DNA from: an uncultured Bacteroidales bacterium
GTDB lineage: Bacteria > Bacteroidota > Bacteroidia > Bacteroidales > Paludibacteraceae
Length of the DNA: 64,000 nt
Direction of reading: 5' to 3'
Assembly: GCA_900319995.1 (NCBI GenBank)
Contig: ONQO01000001.1
Coordinates: 34,056-98,055 of the forward strand
Position numbers and translations under genes: made by a program. Below the pieces are notes generated by a model. That model was not told the DNA's origin. It searched no databases and saw only the letters and a program-made list of their open reading frames with translations. How positions within the stretch are numbered: position 1 is the stretch's first letter; each line of letters opens with the position of its first letter. Positions 16,211 through 25,653 of the stretch are shown here, in pieces.

Positions 16211-16684
16211 ATGTTAAAGAAGTTATTTGGGTTTGACGCTACGCAACACAAAGTGCGTATGGAGATTTTTGCGGGTATCACTACCTTTCTGACCATGGTC
16301 TATATTTGGGCTGTGAATCCGGGTATTTTTAGTGCTTTGGAGCCGCAAGGAATGCCGACGAGTGCGGTCTTTACTGCCACAATCTTGGCTGCTGCGGTCG
16401 GCACATTAGTAATGGCTTTTTATGCCAAGAAACCTTTTGGTTTGGCTTCTGGCATGGGCATCAATGCCTTCTTTGTTTTTGGTGTCTGTCTGGGCATGGG
16501 GCATAGCTGGCAATTCGCGCTAACTGCGGTCTTTATTGAAGGTATTTTGTTTATTCTTCTGTCTTTCTTTAAAATCAGGGAGAAGATTGCTAAAGGCAAA
16601 GAAGGTGTTCGTCAGATCTCTCCCACCGTGTGGGTTCTATTCGCAATCTTTGTGCTACGGTATGTGCAGAAGAGCCTTAGTTGA
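16211..16684 (+). pseudogene. NCS2/AzgA-family purine permease, C-terminally truncated
   Basis: The first 125 or so residues match adenine/guanine/hypoxanthine permeases: MLKKLFGFDATQHKVRMEIF, then AGITTFLTMVYI, and the substrate-region segment FGLASGMGINAFFVFGV. Full-length members have about 430 residues and 12 or more helices; this frame stops at 157. After SFFKIREKI (about residue 127) the sequence no longer resembles the family and runs into a stop nine bases before the next gene. The 3' two thirds of the gene seem to have been deleted, joining its middle to the 5' flank of the oxidoreductase gene. The promoter and start region remain intact. It is unlikely to transport anything. Confidence 0.8.
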
Positions 16685-16692
16685 GTTGAACA

Positions 16693-19497
16693 ATGGAAAT
16701 CCGGACAGATAGTTTGCATAAGATCGCGTACGCGACAGACGCGAGCGTGTATCGCGAGATTCCGTATGGCGTGGCGTATCCGAAAGACGAGGATGACATA
16801 ATTGCCCTCATCGCCGAAGCCCGTCGTCGCGGGACGAACCTCATCGCTCGTGCGGGCGGTACGTCTATCGCAGGACAAGTGGTCGGTAACGGCATCGTGG
16901 CCGACATCAGCCGCCACATGAACCATATACTGGAGATCAACGCCGAGGAACGATATGCATGGGTGGAACCCGGTGTGGTTCGCGACGAACTGAATATCGC
17001 CCTCAAACCGTATGGACTTTTCTTTAGTCCGGAGACCTCCACCTCCAACCGTTGTTGTATAGGCGGCATGGTAGGCAACAACTCCTGCGGCACGCACTCC
17101 TTGGTTTACGGCAGTACACGCCCGCACATATTAGAAGCGGACGGCATCCTGTCGGACGGAAGCAAAGCGCACTTCGGAAAAGTACCAATAGACCAACTAC
17201 CAAGTACCGGAACTTTGGAAGGGCGCATCTATCAGCAGTTGATTCATTGGGCGGAGGATGAAAAAACGAGAAAACTCATCGAAGAGACCTATCCGGACAA
17301 AGAATTGACACGCCGCAGTTGCGGATACGCCATCGACGAGACCATCGCCGATATCAACAAAGACCGCACAATCAACCTCTGCAAACTGATTGCCGGAAGC
17401 GAAGGAACACTTGCTTTTCTGACGAGAATCAAAGTGTCCTTGGATCCGCTGCCGCCGAAAGAAGTGATGGTCGTTTGTGCGCATTGCGTCAGCCTCGATG
17501 CCGCTTTTGAAGCGAACTTGACCGCTCTGGCACAAAAGCCAACCGCTATCGAACTGATGGATGGCGAGATCCTGGAACTGAGCAAACACACGCCTTCCGT
17601 AGAACGATTCTTCGTACAAGGCGACCCTGCGGCACTCTTGATAGCCGAACTACGAAGCGACACACGCGAAGACCTCGACCAACAGGCGGAAAAGGTGGAG
17701 AAAGCCTTGTTAGCAACAGGTCTTATTACCATCTGCACACGCGTCTATGGATCCGACGTCAGCAAGGTATGGAACCTCCGCAAAGCAGGGCTCGGCATCC
17801 TTAGCGGCATGAAAGGCGACGCCAAACCGACGGGCGTGATTGAAGATACGGCTGTCGCGCCATCCCGTTTACCTGCGTACATGAAGGACTTCCGCGAGAT
17901 GCTCAAACGGCTTGGCACCTCCTGCGTTTTCTACGGACACATCAGCACGGGCGAACTCCACCTGCGGCCTATTCTCAACCTCAAGACCCAAGAAGGCAAA
18001 CAACTCTTCCGAACTATAGCCCGCGAAACGACGCTTCTTGTGCGCAAACATCGCGGTACTATCAGCGGCGAACATGGCGACGGACGTTTGCGCGGCGAGT
18101 TCATCCCGCTCCAGTATGGCGAACCGACATACGAGTTGATGCGGCAAGTCAAGTACTGCTGGGACCCGGACAATATCTTCAACCCGCACAAAATAGTCGA
18201 TACGCCCAAGATGGACGAGTACCTGCGTGCTGACCGTTCGAAAACAGGAGACGACCTGCTCTGCCGCGTCGAACAATGTAATGGAGCCGGAGATTGCCGT
18301 AAGTCGCAAATCATCGGCGGAACGATGTGTCCGACCTACAAGGCGAGCCGTGACGAATTACAAACGACTCGCGCAAGAGCCAATATTTTGCGCGAATTCC
18401 TGAGCGGAGAAAAAGTAGATAGCGCCCTGGTAAAAGAAGTGCTGCTTTCTTGCCTTGCCTGCAAAGCATGCCGCAAAGAATGTCCTTCGGGCGTTGATAT
18501 GACACGTCTGCGCGCAGAAGCCCTGCAAAGGATATACGATCAAGAAGGCACGCCTGTGCGCACTCTCATGGTGGCAAATAATGCAACCGTTCAGCAAATA
18601 GGTTCCTTCGTGCCGCACATTTACAATTTCTTTGCATCCAACAAGTTCACTTCCGCCATCCTCAAAAAGATAGTTGGCTTTGCGCCGGAAAGGCAAATTC
18701 CGCTGATTGGTCCAAAGTCCAAAGTCCAATGTTCAAAGCAAAAATACACCAAACGGGTGTACTTGTTCCTCGATGAGTTCACGCGCTATAATGAGCCCAA
18801 ATTAGTTCATACATTCATACAGTTGATGAACCGTTTAGGCTATGAGGTCATTATTCCGAAACACACGGAGAGCGGTCGGGCGGCTATTTCCAAAGGCTGT
18901 CTGCGACAGGCCAAACGCTATGCGGAAAAGAACATCCGTTTACTCAAAAACCTTGTTTCCGACGAGACACCATTAGTGGGCATCGAACCTTCGTGTATCT
19001 TGTCTTTCCGTGACGAGTATCCGGATATTGTGAGCGAAGCGTATCGCACTGATGCTCAGTCACTTGCAAAGAACTGCCTACTCTTCGATGAGTTTCTGAT
19101 GCGCGAAGTGAACGCTGGACGTATTACCCAAGACGCTTTCTCCGACATGCAGGCGGAAATCTGGCTGCACGGGCATTGCCATCAGAAAGCACTTGTGGGC
19201 GTAGAAAAAACGGCGGCTCTTTTAGACCTGCCCGCCCACACCAAGGTCCATGTCATCCCTTCCGGATGTTGCGGCATGGCTGGTTCGTTCGGCTACGAGA
19301 AAGCACATTACAAAACCTCTATTTCGATCGGCGAGATGATTCTCTTTCCCGCCGTACGCGATGCTGTCAAAGACAACACCATCGAACATCCCGTTTTCAT
19401 TGCCGCTCCGGGCATCTCCTGCCGCACACAAATCTTCGACGGAACAGGCATTAACGCCTTGCATCCCATCGAGATTTTATATCGTTTGCTGCGTTAG
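16693..19497 (+). CDS. FAD-binding and 4Fe-4S oxidoreductase (GlcD-GlcF fusion, YdiJ-like)
   Basis: This 934-residue protein fuses a PCMH-type FAD domain to an iron-sulfur unit. The FAD domain shows LIARAGGTSIAGQVVG near residue 50 and IGGMVGNNSCGTHS near 120. The Fe-S region follows (about 520-620) with cysteines in CNGAGDC, MCPTY and SCLACKACRKECPSG. The C-terminal part holds CCG-type motifs (EPSCILSF, HGHCHQKA, PSGCCGMAGSFG). Such fusions oxidise 2-hydroxy acids such as D-lactate or D-2-hydroxyglutarate and pass electrons to the membrane pool. The substrate cannot be decided here. Residues near 674-683 are encoded by a heptamer array (18712-18739), an in-frame insertion between domains. 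Confidence 0.88.
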   Translation: MEIRTDSLHKIAYATDASVYREIPYGVAYPKDEDDIIALIAEARRRGTNLIARAGGTSIAGQVVGNGIVADISRHMNHILEINAEERYAWVEPGVVRDELNIALKPYGLFFSPETSTSNRCCIGGMVGNNSCGTHSLVYGSTRPHILEADGILSDGSKAHFGKVPIDQLPSTGTLEGRIYQQLIHWAEDEKTRKLIEETYPDKELTRRSCGYAIDETIADINKDRTINLCKLIAGSEGTLAFLTRIKVSLDPLPPKEVMVVCAHCVSLDAAFEANLTALAQKPTAIELMDGEILELSKHTPSVERFFVQGDPAALLIAELRSDTREDLDQQAEKVEKALLATGLITICTRVYGSDVSKVWNLRKAGLGILSGMKGDAKPTGVIEDTAVAPSRLPAYMKDFREMLKRLGTSCVFYGHISTGELHLRPILNLKTQEGKQLFRTIARETTLLVRKHRGTISGEHGDGRLRGEFIPLQYGEPTYELMRQVKYCWDPDNIFNPHKIVDTPKMDEYLRADRSKTGDDLLCRVEQCNGAGDCRKSQIIGGTMCPTYKASRDELQTTRARANILREFLSGEKVDSALVKEVLLSCLACKACRKECPSGVDMTRLRAEALQRIYDQEGTPVRTLMVANNATVQQIGSFVPHIYNFFASNKFTSAILKKIVGFAPERQIPLIGPKSKVQCSKQKYTKRVYLFLDEFTRYNEPKLVHTFIQLMNRLGYEVIIPKHTESGRAAISKGCLRQAKRYAEKNIRLLKNLVSDETPLVGIEPSCILSFRDEYPDIVSEAYRTDAQSLAKNCLLFDEFLMREVNAGRITQDAFSDMQAEIWLHGHCHQKALVGVEKTAALLDLPAHTKVHVIPSGCCGMAGSFGYEKAHYKTSISIGEMILFPAVRDAVKDNTIEHPVFIAAPGISCRTQIFDGTGINALHPIEILYRLLR
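18712..18739 (+). repeat. Four heptamers (CCAAAGT-type) inside the oxidoreductase gene
   Basis: CCAAAGT, CCAAAGT, CCAATGT and TCAAAGC follow one another. The 28-bp insert lies between the Fe-S and CCG domains and keeps the frame open. Confidence 0.65.
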
Positions 19498-19538
19498 CTT
19501 ATAAAACAAGTCTGGAAAATAAAAAAAATGCATATTTT

Positions 19539-19570
19539 CTTGTGTATGTCATTTTTTTTTACTATCTTTG
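19539..19570 (+). promoter_or_regulatory. Promoter of prfB
   Basis: CTTG (19539-19542, followed by TGTATGTCA) and TATCTTTG (19563-19570) are separated by 20 bp. It excludes the earlier in-frame ATG at 19528 as a start. Confidence 0.82.
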
Positions 19571-19602
19571 CAGCCGAATTTAAATTGGCAAATTATAGGC
19601 TT

Positions 19603-20709
19603 ATGATTACGATAGAACAATTGAAAGATGTACAGCAACGTGCAGACAAACTGAAAGCATATCTCCAGATAGACGAAAAACGCATCCAGTTGGAGGAAGA
19701 AGAACTGCATACGCAGGCTCCGGGATTCTGGGACGACGCAAAGGCTGCAGAAGCACAAATGCGCAAAGTAAAAGGCATCAAACGCTGGATTGACGGCTAC
19801 GAAGGAGTACGCGCGGCGGTAGAAGAACTGACGCTCGCTTTCGATTATTACAAAGAGGAATTGGTGACCGAGGAAGAAGTGGATGCCGCTTATGCTAACG
19901 CACTCAAAGAGGTTGAGGACCTCGAAATGAAAAATATGCTTTCGCACGAGGAAGACCAAATGCCAGCGGTACTCAAAATCGTTTCCGGAGCCGGTGGAAC
20001 AGAGGCGCAGGACTGGGCGGAACAACTCATGCGCATGTACCAGCGCTACTGCGAGAAACACGACTACAAAGTGACCATCGAGAACCTTCAGGAAGGAGAC
20101 GAAGCAGGCATCAAGACCGTGACTTTCAATATCGAAGGAGACATGGCGTACGGCTATCTCAAATCCGAGAACGGCGTCCATCGGCTCGTTCGCGTAAGCC
20201 CCTATAACGCACAAGGAAAGCGAATGACCAGTTTCGCAAGTGTCTTTGTCGTGCCGCTGATTGATGACACCATCGAGGTCGAAGTCAATCCTGCCAACCT
20301 CAGTTGGGACACTTTCCGAAGCTCCGGCGCCGGTGGACAGAACGTCAACAAAGTGGAGTCAGGAGTGCGCCTGCATTACAAGTTCGTCAACCCACTCACC
20401 AACCAACCGGACGAAATCGTGATAGAGAACACAGAGACGCGTGACCAGCCCAAGAACCGGGAGAATGCCTTGCGACACCTCCGTTCGCAACTGTACGAAC
20501 TTGAGTTGGAAAAAAGGCGTCAAGCACAGGCGAAAGTAGAAGCGGGAAAGAAGAAAATCGAATGGGGCTCACAGATCCGGTCGTATGTCTTCGATGACAG
20601 ACGAGTCAAGGACCACCGGACGAATTACCAGACATCCAACGTTAATGCCGTCATGGACGGAGACATCGACGCCTTCATCAAAGCATACTTAATGGAGTTC
20701 CCTGATTAA
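19603..20709 (+). CDS. prfB: Peptide chain release factor 2
   Basis: This 368-residue RF2 terminates translation at UGA and UAA. The GGQ catalytic motif is in SSGAGGQNVNKVESG, downstream of the codon-recognition region HRLVRVSPYNAQGKRMTSF. The tripeptide that is SPF in Escherichia coli reads SPY here. The gene is a single open frame from ATG 19603 (MITIEQLKDVQQRADKLKAY). There is no in-frame TGA near codon 26, so the autoregulatory +1 frameshift used in many bacteria is absent. The promoter is immediately upstream. Confidence 0.96.
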   Translation: MITIEQLKDVQQRADKLKAYLQIDEKRIQLEEEELHTQAPGFWDDAKAAEAQMRKVKGIKRWIDGYEGVRAAVEELTLAFDYYKEELVTEEEVDAAYANALKEVEDLEMKNMLSHEEDQMPAVLKIVSGAGGTEAQDWAEQLMRMYQRYCEKHDYKVTIENLQEGDEAGIKTVTFNIEGDMAYGYLKSENGVHRLVRVSPYNAQGKRMTSFASVFVVPLIDDTIEVEVNPANLSWDTFRSSGAGGQNVNKVESGVRLHYKFVNPLTNQPDEIVIENTETRDQPKNRENALRHLRSQLYELELEKRRQAQAKVEAGKKKIEWGSQIRSYVFDDRRVKDHRTNYQTSNVNAVMDGDIDAFIKAYLMEFPD

Positions 20710-20742
20710 ATCGAGATAAGTACGAGAAAGAAACGAGAGAAA

Positions 20743-20786
20743 CCTAGGTGATACATAGGTTATACCTAGGTTATACATAGGTTACA
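20743..20786 (+). repeat. Four 11-bp tandem units of CMTAGGTTATA type
   Basis: CCTAGGTGATA, CATAGGTTATA, CCTAGGTTATA and CATAGGTTACA run without gaps in the spacer between prfB and the peptidase gene. Confidence 0.85.
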
Positions 20787-20825
20787 TAGCCTATCTTGAT
20801 ATACTCTAAAGATGATAATAGCATT

Positions 20826-22040
20826 ATGAAACGATTAGTAAATCTTATCACACTTGCCGCGATAGCAACGGTCGCTTTCGCGCAGACTGACACCACAGAA
20901 ATAAAAAAAGATACAACGGACGGATTTCTGTTTACTACCGTGGACAGTATAGCAATTACCCCGGTCAAGAACCAAAACAGAAGTTCGACATGCTGGTGTT
21001 TCTCAACATTGGGATTTCTGGAGTCGGAAGTACTACGCACCAAAGGTAAAGTAGTGGATTTCAGCCAGATGTACGTAGTCAGCAAAACGATGCTTGACCG
21101 TGCGAGTTACTGCGTACGTCTGTATAACGAACCACGGTTCGCTCCTGGAGGCAGCGCTTATGACGTTCTCTACTGCATGGAGCACTACGGACTTGTGCCG
21201 AAAGAAGCGATGCCGGGTATCCGGTACGGCTGGACAGAGAATGACACGCTACCCGTTCACAACGAACTGGATCATGTAGCGGAAGGATTCCTCAAAGGTC
21301 TGTCTGGTTTGAAAAAACTGAGCCCCGTTTGGCGCGAAGCACTACAAGCTATATATGACACATACTTGGGCAAGTGTCCGGAGGAGTTTGTCTATGAGGG
21401 CAAGAAATATACGCCCAAATCATTTGTACAGAGTTTGGGACTGTCAAGTGATGATTATGTCTCTGTCACTTCCTTCACACATCATCCGTTCTATGAGCGG
21501 TTTGCACTCGAAGTGCCGGACAACTGGCGAATGGACCAGATGTACAACGTGCCCTTAGAGGATCTCATGCGCATCATCGACCACGCCTTAGCTAACGGAT
21601 ATACACTCGCTTGGGGAGCCGATGTCAGCGAAACTGGCTTCACACGCAAAGGCATAGGCGTCGTGCCGGACGAGGACCACGGAGCGGACATTACCGGTTC
21701 TGACATGGCTAAATGGGTGGGCATGACTGCGGACAAAAAGAAAGAGGAACTGACCAAGAAACCGTTACCGGAGAAAACCATCACTCAACAAATGCGCCAG
21801 GACGCTTTCGACAATTGGGAGACCACGGATGACCATGGTATGCAGATTTTCGGAACGGCCAAAGACCAGAATGGTAAACGCTATTACATGGTCAAGAACT
21901 CTTGGGGAACGGTCAAATCTGACTACAAAGGTATATGGTATATTAGCGAGGCGTTCATGCAATACAAAACACTGGACATCCTTGTGCACAAGAATGCCAT
22001 CCCAAAGGACATCCGCAAAAAATTAGGCTTGAAAGATTAA
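20826..22040 (+). CDS. Secreted C1-family cysteine peptidase, bleomycin hydrolase/aminopeptidase C-like
   Basis: This 404-residue protein has a cleavable signal peptide (about residues 1-19, ending AFAQ), so it acts in the periplasm or outside. The papain-type active site is visible: Gln50 with Cys56 in QNRSSTCWCF, histidine in DDHGMQIFG, and asparagine in VKNSWG. The long insert between them and overall length match the PepC/bleomycin hydrolase group, which trims peptides from the N-terminus. I start at ATG 20826 rather than 20796, because only this gives a normal signal peptide. Confidence 0.9.
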   Translation: MKRLVNLITLAAIATVAFAQTDTTEIKKDTTDGFLFTTVDSIAITPVKNQNRSSTCWCFSTLGFLESEVLRTKGKVVDFSQMYVVSKTMLDRASYCVRLYNEPRFAPGGSAYDVLYCMEHYGLVPKEAMPGIRYGWTENDTLPVHNELDHVAEGFLKGLSGLKKLSPVWREALQAIYDTYLGKCPEEFVYEGKKYTPKSFVQSLGLSSDDYVSVTSFTHHPFYERFALEVPDNWRMDQMYNVPLEDLMRIIDHALANGYTLAWGADVSETGFTRKGIGVVPDEDHGADITGSDMAKWVGMTADKKKEELTKKPLPEKTITQQMRQDAFDNWETTDDHGMQIFGTAKDQNGKRYYMVKNSWGTVKSDYKGIWYISEAFMQYKTLDILVHKNAIPKDIRKKLGLKD

Positions 22041-22085
22041 ACCATGTTTAGCAAGTTTCAAAACGCATAACACGATTATTTTATT

Positions 22086-22448
22086 TTGACATTCGAAGGC
22101 ATATATAAGGACAGAGGAAGCAAGTTTCTGGCGTTCGCGGAACCGATAAAAGACGAAGAGGAAGCGAAAGCACGCATAGCTTGGTATAAGAAAAAATACC
22201 ACGACGCACGACATGTGTGCTATGCTTATCGTTTGGGGCCGAACTTATGGCGTACGAAAGACGATGGCGAGCCACACGGTACCGCCGGAGCGCCTATTCT
22301 CCGCTCTATTGACGCACGAGAATTGGATAACATTCTTGTCGTTGTTGTCCGCTATTTTGGAGGCACACTACTCGGAACGGGTGGACTTATGGTCGCATAC
22401 CGGGAAGCATCCAAAGCCGCTTTGGAAAAAATGAAAGAGGATAAATGA
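22086..22448 (+). CDS. YigZ/IMPACT-family protein, short form
   Basis: This 120-residue protein of the conserved YigZ/IMPACT N-terminal fold has the typical segments KDRGSKFLAFAEPI, DARHVCYAYRLG and DDGEPHGTAGAP. Many relatives are about 200 residues with a C-terminal DUF1949 domain; this one ends after the first domain. No ATG is available. The frame is closed upstream at 22068, so translation must begin at TTG 22086 (or ATT 22083), and the first residues of the family are missing. The molecular role of the family is unclear; a regulatory role in translation has been proposed for eukaryotic IMPACT. Confidence 0.82.
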   Translation: MTFEGIYKDRGSKFLAFAEPIKDEEEAKARIAWYKKKYHDARHVCYAYRLGPNLWRTKDDGEPHGTAGAPILRSIDARELDNILVVVVRYFGGTLLGTGGLMVAYREASKAALEKMKEDK

Positions 22449-22476
22449 TAAAAGCTTGTAAAAGATAAATGATAAA

Positions 22477-23496
22477 ATGGCTAATGACTTTAAGGACATA
22501 CGTGCATACCGTGTCGGCTGGTTGCTGGCTGTAACGGATTTCTTTACGGTTCTTCCATTACTGCATATTTGGGCTCTTCGTACCACCAAAGGCATCCGTC
22601 TTGACTACTTGGGAGACCGCAAACAAATAGAAAAAGACATCAAACACGGAGCTTTCTTCATGACCAACCACCGCGACATTATTATGGATGCCGCATGGCT
22701 GTCTTATCTGCTCCGGCTACGCTATTTCATTCGTCCGTTTATGGGTGTCGGAAACAACTTGTTTGCACGGCCGTGGATTGAACATGTGATGCGATTTCTA
22801 CGATGCTTTGCAGTCAAACGAGGAGCCGGAGCTCATGCTCAATTAGAGAACGCACGCCAACTATCTGCATATATCCGTCATCTGCGCAGCCAGGGCAAGT
22901 CGATTTGGCTGGCGCAACGCGAAGGCCGAGCCAAAGACAGTAACGATCTGACGCAACCGAGTGTGCTACATATGCTAACGATGAATAACGGGCAAGAGAC
23001 AAAAGAAAACGGAGACTTTTTTGAGAACGTCAAAACGCTGAATATCTGTCCCGTAAGCATCACATACGAGTATGATCCCTGCGATTATCTCAAGGCGGCG
23101 GAAATGCAACTCAAACGCGATAATCCCCATTGGCACAAGAGCAAGAAAGACGATGTTCTTTCCATGCACACAGGAATACGAGGCAAGAAAGGACATGTGG
23201 TCTATCGCCTTACGCCAAGCATCAATCCGGAAATAGATGCTCTGTTAGAGAAACATCCGGAACTGCATGAGGCGCCTGTTCACGACCAACTGCAAAGTGT
23301 GTGCGACATCATTGATCGGCATATTCATTCGGGGTATGAGATTTACAAACGTGGCACGGATTTTGATGCGTATATCGAAAGCCGCATCGCCATGATTGAT
23401 ATCCCTGGAAAGGATGACGCCTTTCTGCGCGACAAACTTTACGAAATGTACAGGAATCCTGAAATCAACTATAACAAAGCAATGTGTAATTCGTAA
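22477..23496 (+). CDS. Glycerolipid acyltransferase-like protein (PlsC-type fold)
   Basis: This 339-residue protein carries the acyltransferase motif NHRDIIMDA (residues 63-71) and, about 80 residues later, REGRAKD in place of the usual EGTR block. This is a Bacteroidetes-specific variant of the HX4D family, so acyl transfer to a glycerolipid or a related amine is the likely reaction. The N-terminal hydrophobic stretch (about 14-32) may anchor it to the inner membrane. It is followed by coaD after 13 bp. The acceptor is not known from sequence. Confidence 0.78.
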   Translation: MANDFKDIRAYRVGWLLAVTDFFTVLPLLHIWALRTTKGIRLDYLGDRKQIEKDIKHGAFFMTNHRDIIMDAAWLSYLLRLRYFIRPFMGVGNNLFARPWIEHVMRFLRCFAVKRGAGAHAQLENARQLSAYIRHLRSQGKSIWLAQREGRAKDSNDLTQPSVLHMLTMNNGQETKENGDFFENVKTLNICPVSITYEYDPCDYLKAAEMQLKRDNPHWHKSKKDDVLSMHTGIRGKKGHVVYRLTPSINPEIDALLEKHPELHEAPVHDQLQSVCDIIDRHIHSGYEIYKRGTDFDAYIESRIAMIDIPGKDDAFLRDKLYEMYRNPEINYNKAMCNS

Positions 23497-23509
23497 ATTT
23501 TTAATATTC

Positions 23510-23959
23510 ATGAAAAGAGCTATTTTCCCTGGGTCGTTTGACCCGTTTACTGTAGGCCACTACGATATTGTAGAACGTGGTTTGGAATTATTTGATGAGA
23601 TTATCATCGGTATAGGACGCAATAGTACCAAAAAAGAAACTTTCCCGATTCGCGAACGCGAAGAAGCGATTGGCAAGATCTTCAAAGATGAGCCGCGCGT
23701 CAAAGTGGCTATATATGATTGCCTTACTGTCGATTTCGCCAAAGAGCAAGACGCACAATTCATCTTGCGAGGCATTCGTTGCGTCGAGGACTTTGAGTAT
23801 GAACGCAACTTAGCGGAAGCGAACAAACAATTAGGAGGAGTGGAAACAGTTATTCTATATACGCGCCCCATATACGCACATATTTCCTCCACTCTTGTTC
23901 GCGATTTGTATGCTTACGGAAAAGACGTAAGTGCGTTTGTGCCCAACACGTTAAGATGA
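23510..23959 (+). CDS. coaD: Phosphopantetheine adenylyltransferase
   Basis: This 149-residue enzyme makes dephospho-CoA from 4'-phosphopantetheine and ATP, the penultimate step of coenzyme A synthesis. The nucleotidyltransferase signature FPGSFDPFTVGHYDI is at the N-terminus, with the TxGH motif. Further family segments are RGIRCVEDFEYE and YAHISSTLVRDL. I start at ATG 23510, since the longer open frame covers the end of the upstream acyltransferase gene. Confidence 0.97.
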   Translation: MKRAIFPGSFDPFTVGHYDIVERGLELFDEIIIGIGRNSTKKETFPIREREEAIGKIFKDEPRVKVAIYDCLTVDFAKEQDAQFILRGIRCVEDFEYERNLAEANKQLGGVETVILYTRPIYAHISSTLVRDLYAYGKDVSAFVPNTLR

Positions 23960-23984
23960 AAAGGTTTAAAATGATAGGTTTTAA

Positions 23985-25628
23985 ATGATAGGCAAAAAGA
24001 TATATTGTCAATTGACAGGACTTGCCGTCCTTTCAATTTTCTGCTTTCAAAGTTCAGTTATTCACGCTCAGGAACGACAGAACACCTCGCGCGCGGATGA
24101 GTGTATTACTATTTTCAATGACATATTGCGTCAAGTGGATGTGAACTATGTGGATACGCTCAATTACGAGGGTTTAACCGAGACTGCCATCAATGCCATG
24201 CTTCGCGAAATAGACCCTTACACGGTTTATTATCCGAAAAAGAACGACCGAGATCTGCGCATGCTGACCACGGGCAAGTATGGCGGAATAGGCAGTATTA
24301 TACAACAGCGTCCACGCCCGGAAGCAAGAGGCAAAAAGGCAAAAGTGGATAAAGATTCCCTTTGGACTTATGCGGTGAACCCGTATGAAGGTAAACCGGC
24401 TCAGCGCGCCGGAGTACAAGCCGGAGACCGTATCCTGTCTGTCGATGGCAAAAGCACGGCAGGACTGAGCGTAAGCGAGGTCAGCAACAACCTGCGCGGA
24501 GTACCAGGTACCACCGTAGTGCTTGAATTGGAGCGGGAAGGGGTCGCTAAACCGTTCAAAGTGTCCATCGTGCGCGAAGATATACATTTGGATGCGGTCA
24601 GCTATTATACGGTACTCACAGCAGATACCCTGCCGGAGCCTGTGGCATATATCGCTTTGAGCGAGTTCACAGAGGGATCAGCACAGGCGTTCAGCAATGC
24701 CTTGGACGACTTATATTACAACCAAGGAGCACGCAAACTGATCATCGACTTGCGGGGCAACGGAGGAGGTATTGTGGACGAGGCGATACAGATTGTGAAT
24801 CTGTTTGTGGACAGAGACCAGACAGTAGTCGAGACTCGCGGCAAAACCAGCCAAAGCAACCGTGTCTATAAAACCCGGAACAACCCGCGATACAAAGACC
24901 TGCCTATTGTGGTATTGGTGGACAAACACTCTGCCTCCGCAAGCGAGATCGTATCCGGCGCACTCCAGGACCTCGGACGAGCCAAACTGATTGGACAGAG
25001 AACATTTGGAAAAGGATTGGTACAGAACGTACGCCCTGTCGCTTACGGAGGACATATTAAAGTGACGACCAGCAAGTATTACTTGCCTTCCGGACGTTGC
25101 ATACAAGCGATAGATTACAGCGAGCGACAAAAAGGACATGAACTGAAAAAAGACACAGCCGGAGGCATCCTGCCGGACATCGTGTTATCGGATTCATCGA
25201 AAGTGGATATCAGTTATTCGCTGTATATCAACCATTATTTCTTTGACTACGCTACGCGTTACCATCGCCTTCATGACTCTATCGCTACGCCGCTTGCATT
25301 CGAACTGACAGACGATGAGATAGAAGAATTCTGCAAGTTTCTGGATGAACGGAAATTCAAGTATGAAACAGAGACAAGCAAGTTCTATACCGACATGATC
25401 AAAATGGCGAGAATCGAAGATATTGACTCTACCACGCTCGCCTCATTAGAAGCGCTGGAGCCGATGCTCACACCGAACTACCAGGAAGCTGTGATGAGAA
25501 ACAAAGAGGAGATAAAGCAACTGTTAGGTTCCGAAATCGTGCTACGCTATTTCTACCAGAAAGGTCAAGCAGCTTACAATCTCCGTTTCGATAAAGAACT
25601 AAAACGGGCATTACAGGAATTGAAGTAA
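23985..25628 (+). CDS. S41-family C-terminal processing protease (CtpA-like)
   Basis: This 547-residue envelope protease has an N-terminal signal peptide (about 1-28, ending VIHAQ). A PDZ domain (about 110-200, with QAGDRILSVDGKS) binds substrate C-termini. The S41 catalytic core holds serine in HSASASEIVSG and lysine in QRTFGKGLVQN. These form the Ser/Lys dyad of tail-specific proteases. It is the last gene of the plus-strand run from prfB and ends before a strong bidirectional terminator. Confidence 0.93.
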   Translation: MIGKKIYCQLTGLAVLSIFCFQSSVIHAQERQNTSRADECITIFNDILRQVDVNYVDTLNYEGLTETAINAMLREIDPYTVYYPKKNDRDLRMLTTGKYGGIGSIIQQRPRPEARGKKAKVDKDSLWTYAVNPYEGKPAQRAGVQAGDRILSVDGKSTAGLSVSEVSNNLRGVPGTTVVLELEREGVAKPFKVSIVREDIHLDAVSYYTVLTADTLPEPVAYIALSEFTEGSAQAFSNALDDLYYNQGARKLIIDLRGNGGGIVDEAIQIVNLFVDRDQTVVETRGKTSQSNRVYKTRNNPRYKDLPIVVLVDKHSASASEIVSGALQDLGRAKLIGQRTFGKGLVQNVRPVAYGGHIKVTTSKYYLPSGRCIQAIDYSERQKGHELKKDTAGGILPDIVLSDSSKVDISYSLYINHYFFDYATRYHRLHDSIATPLAFELTDDEIEEFCKFLDERKFKYETETSKFYTDMIKMARIEDIDSTTLASLEALEPMLTPNYQEAVMRNKEEIKQLLGSEIVLRYFYQKGQAAYNLRFDKELKRALQELK

Positions 25629-25653
25629 ATCCAAACTCTATCCCAAAGAATGA

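Noticed and set aside
19528-19602. Upstream start for prfB at 19528
   Set aside because: The promoter -33 and -7 boxes lie at 19539-19570, inside that extension, so the transcript cannot contain it.
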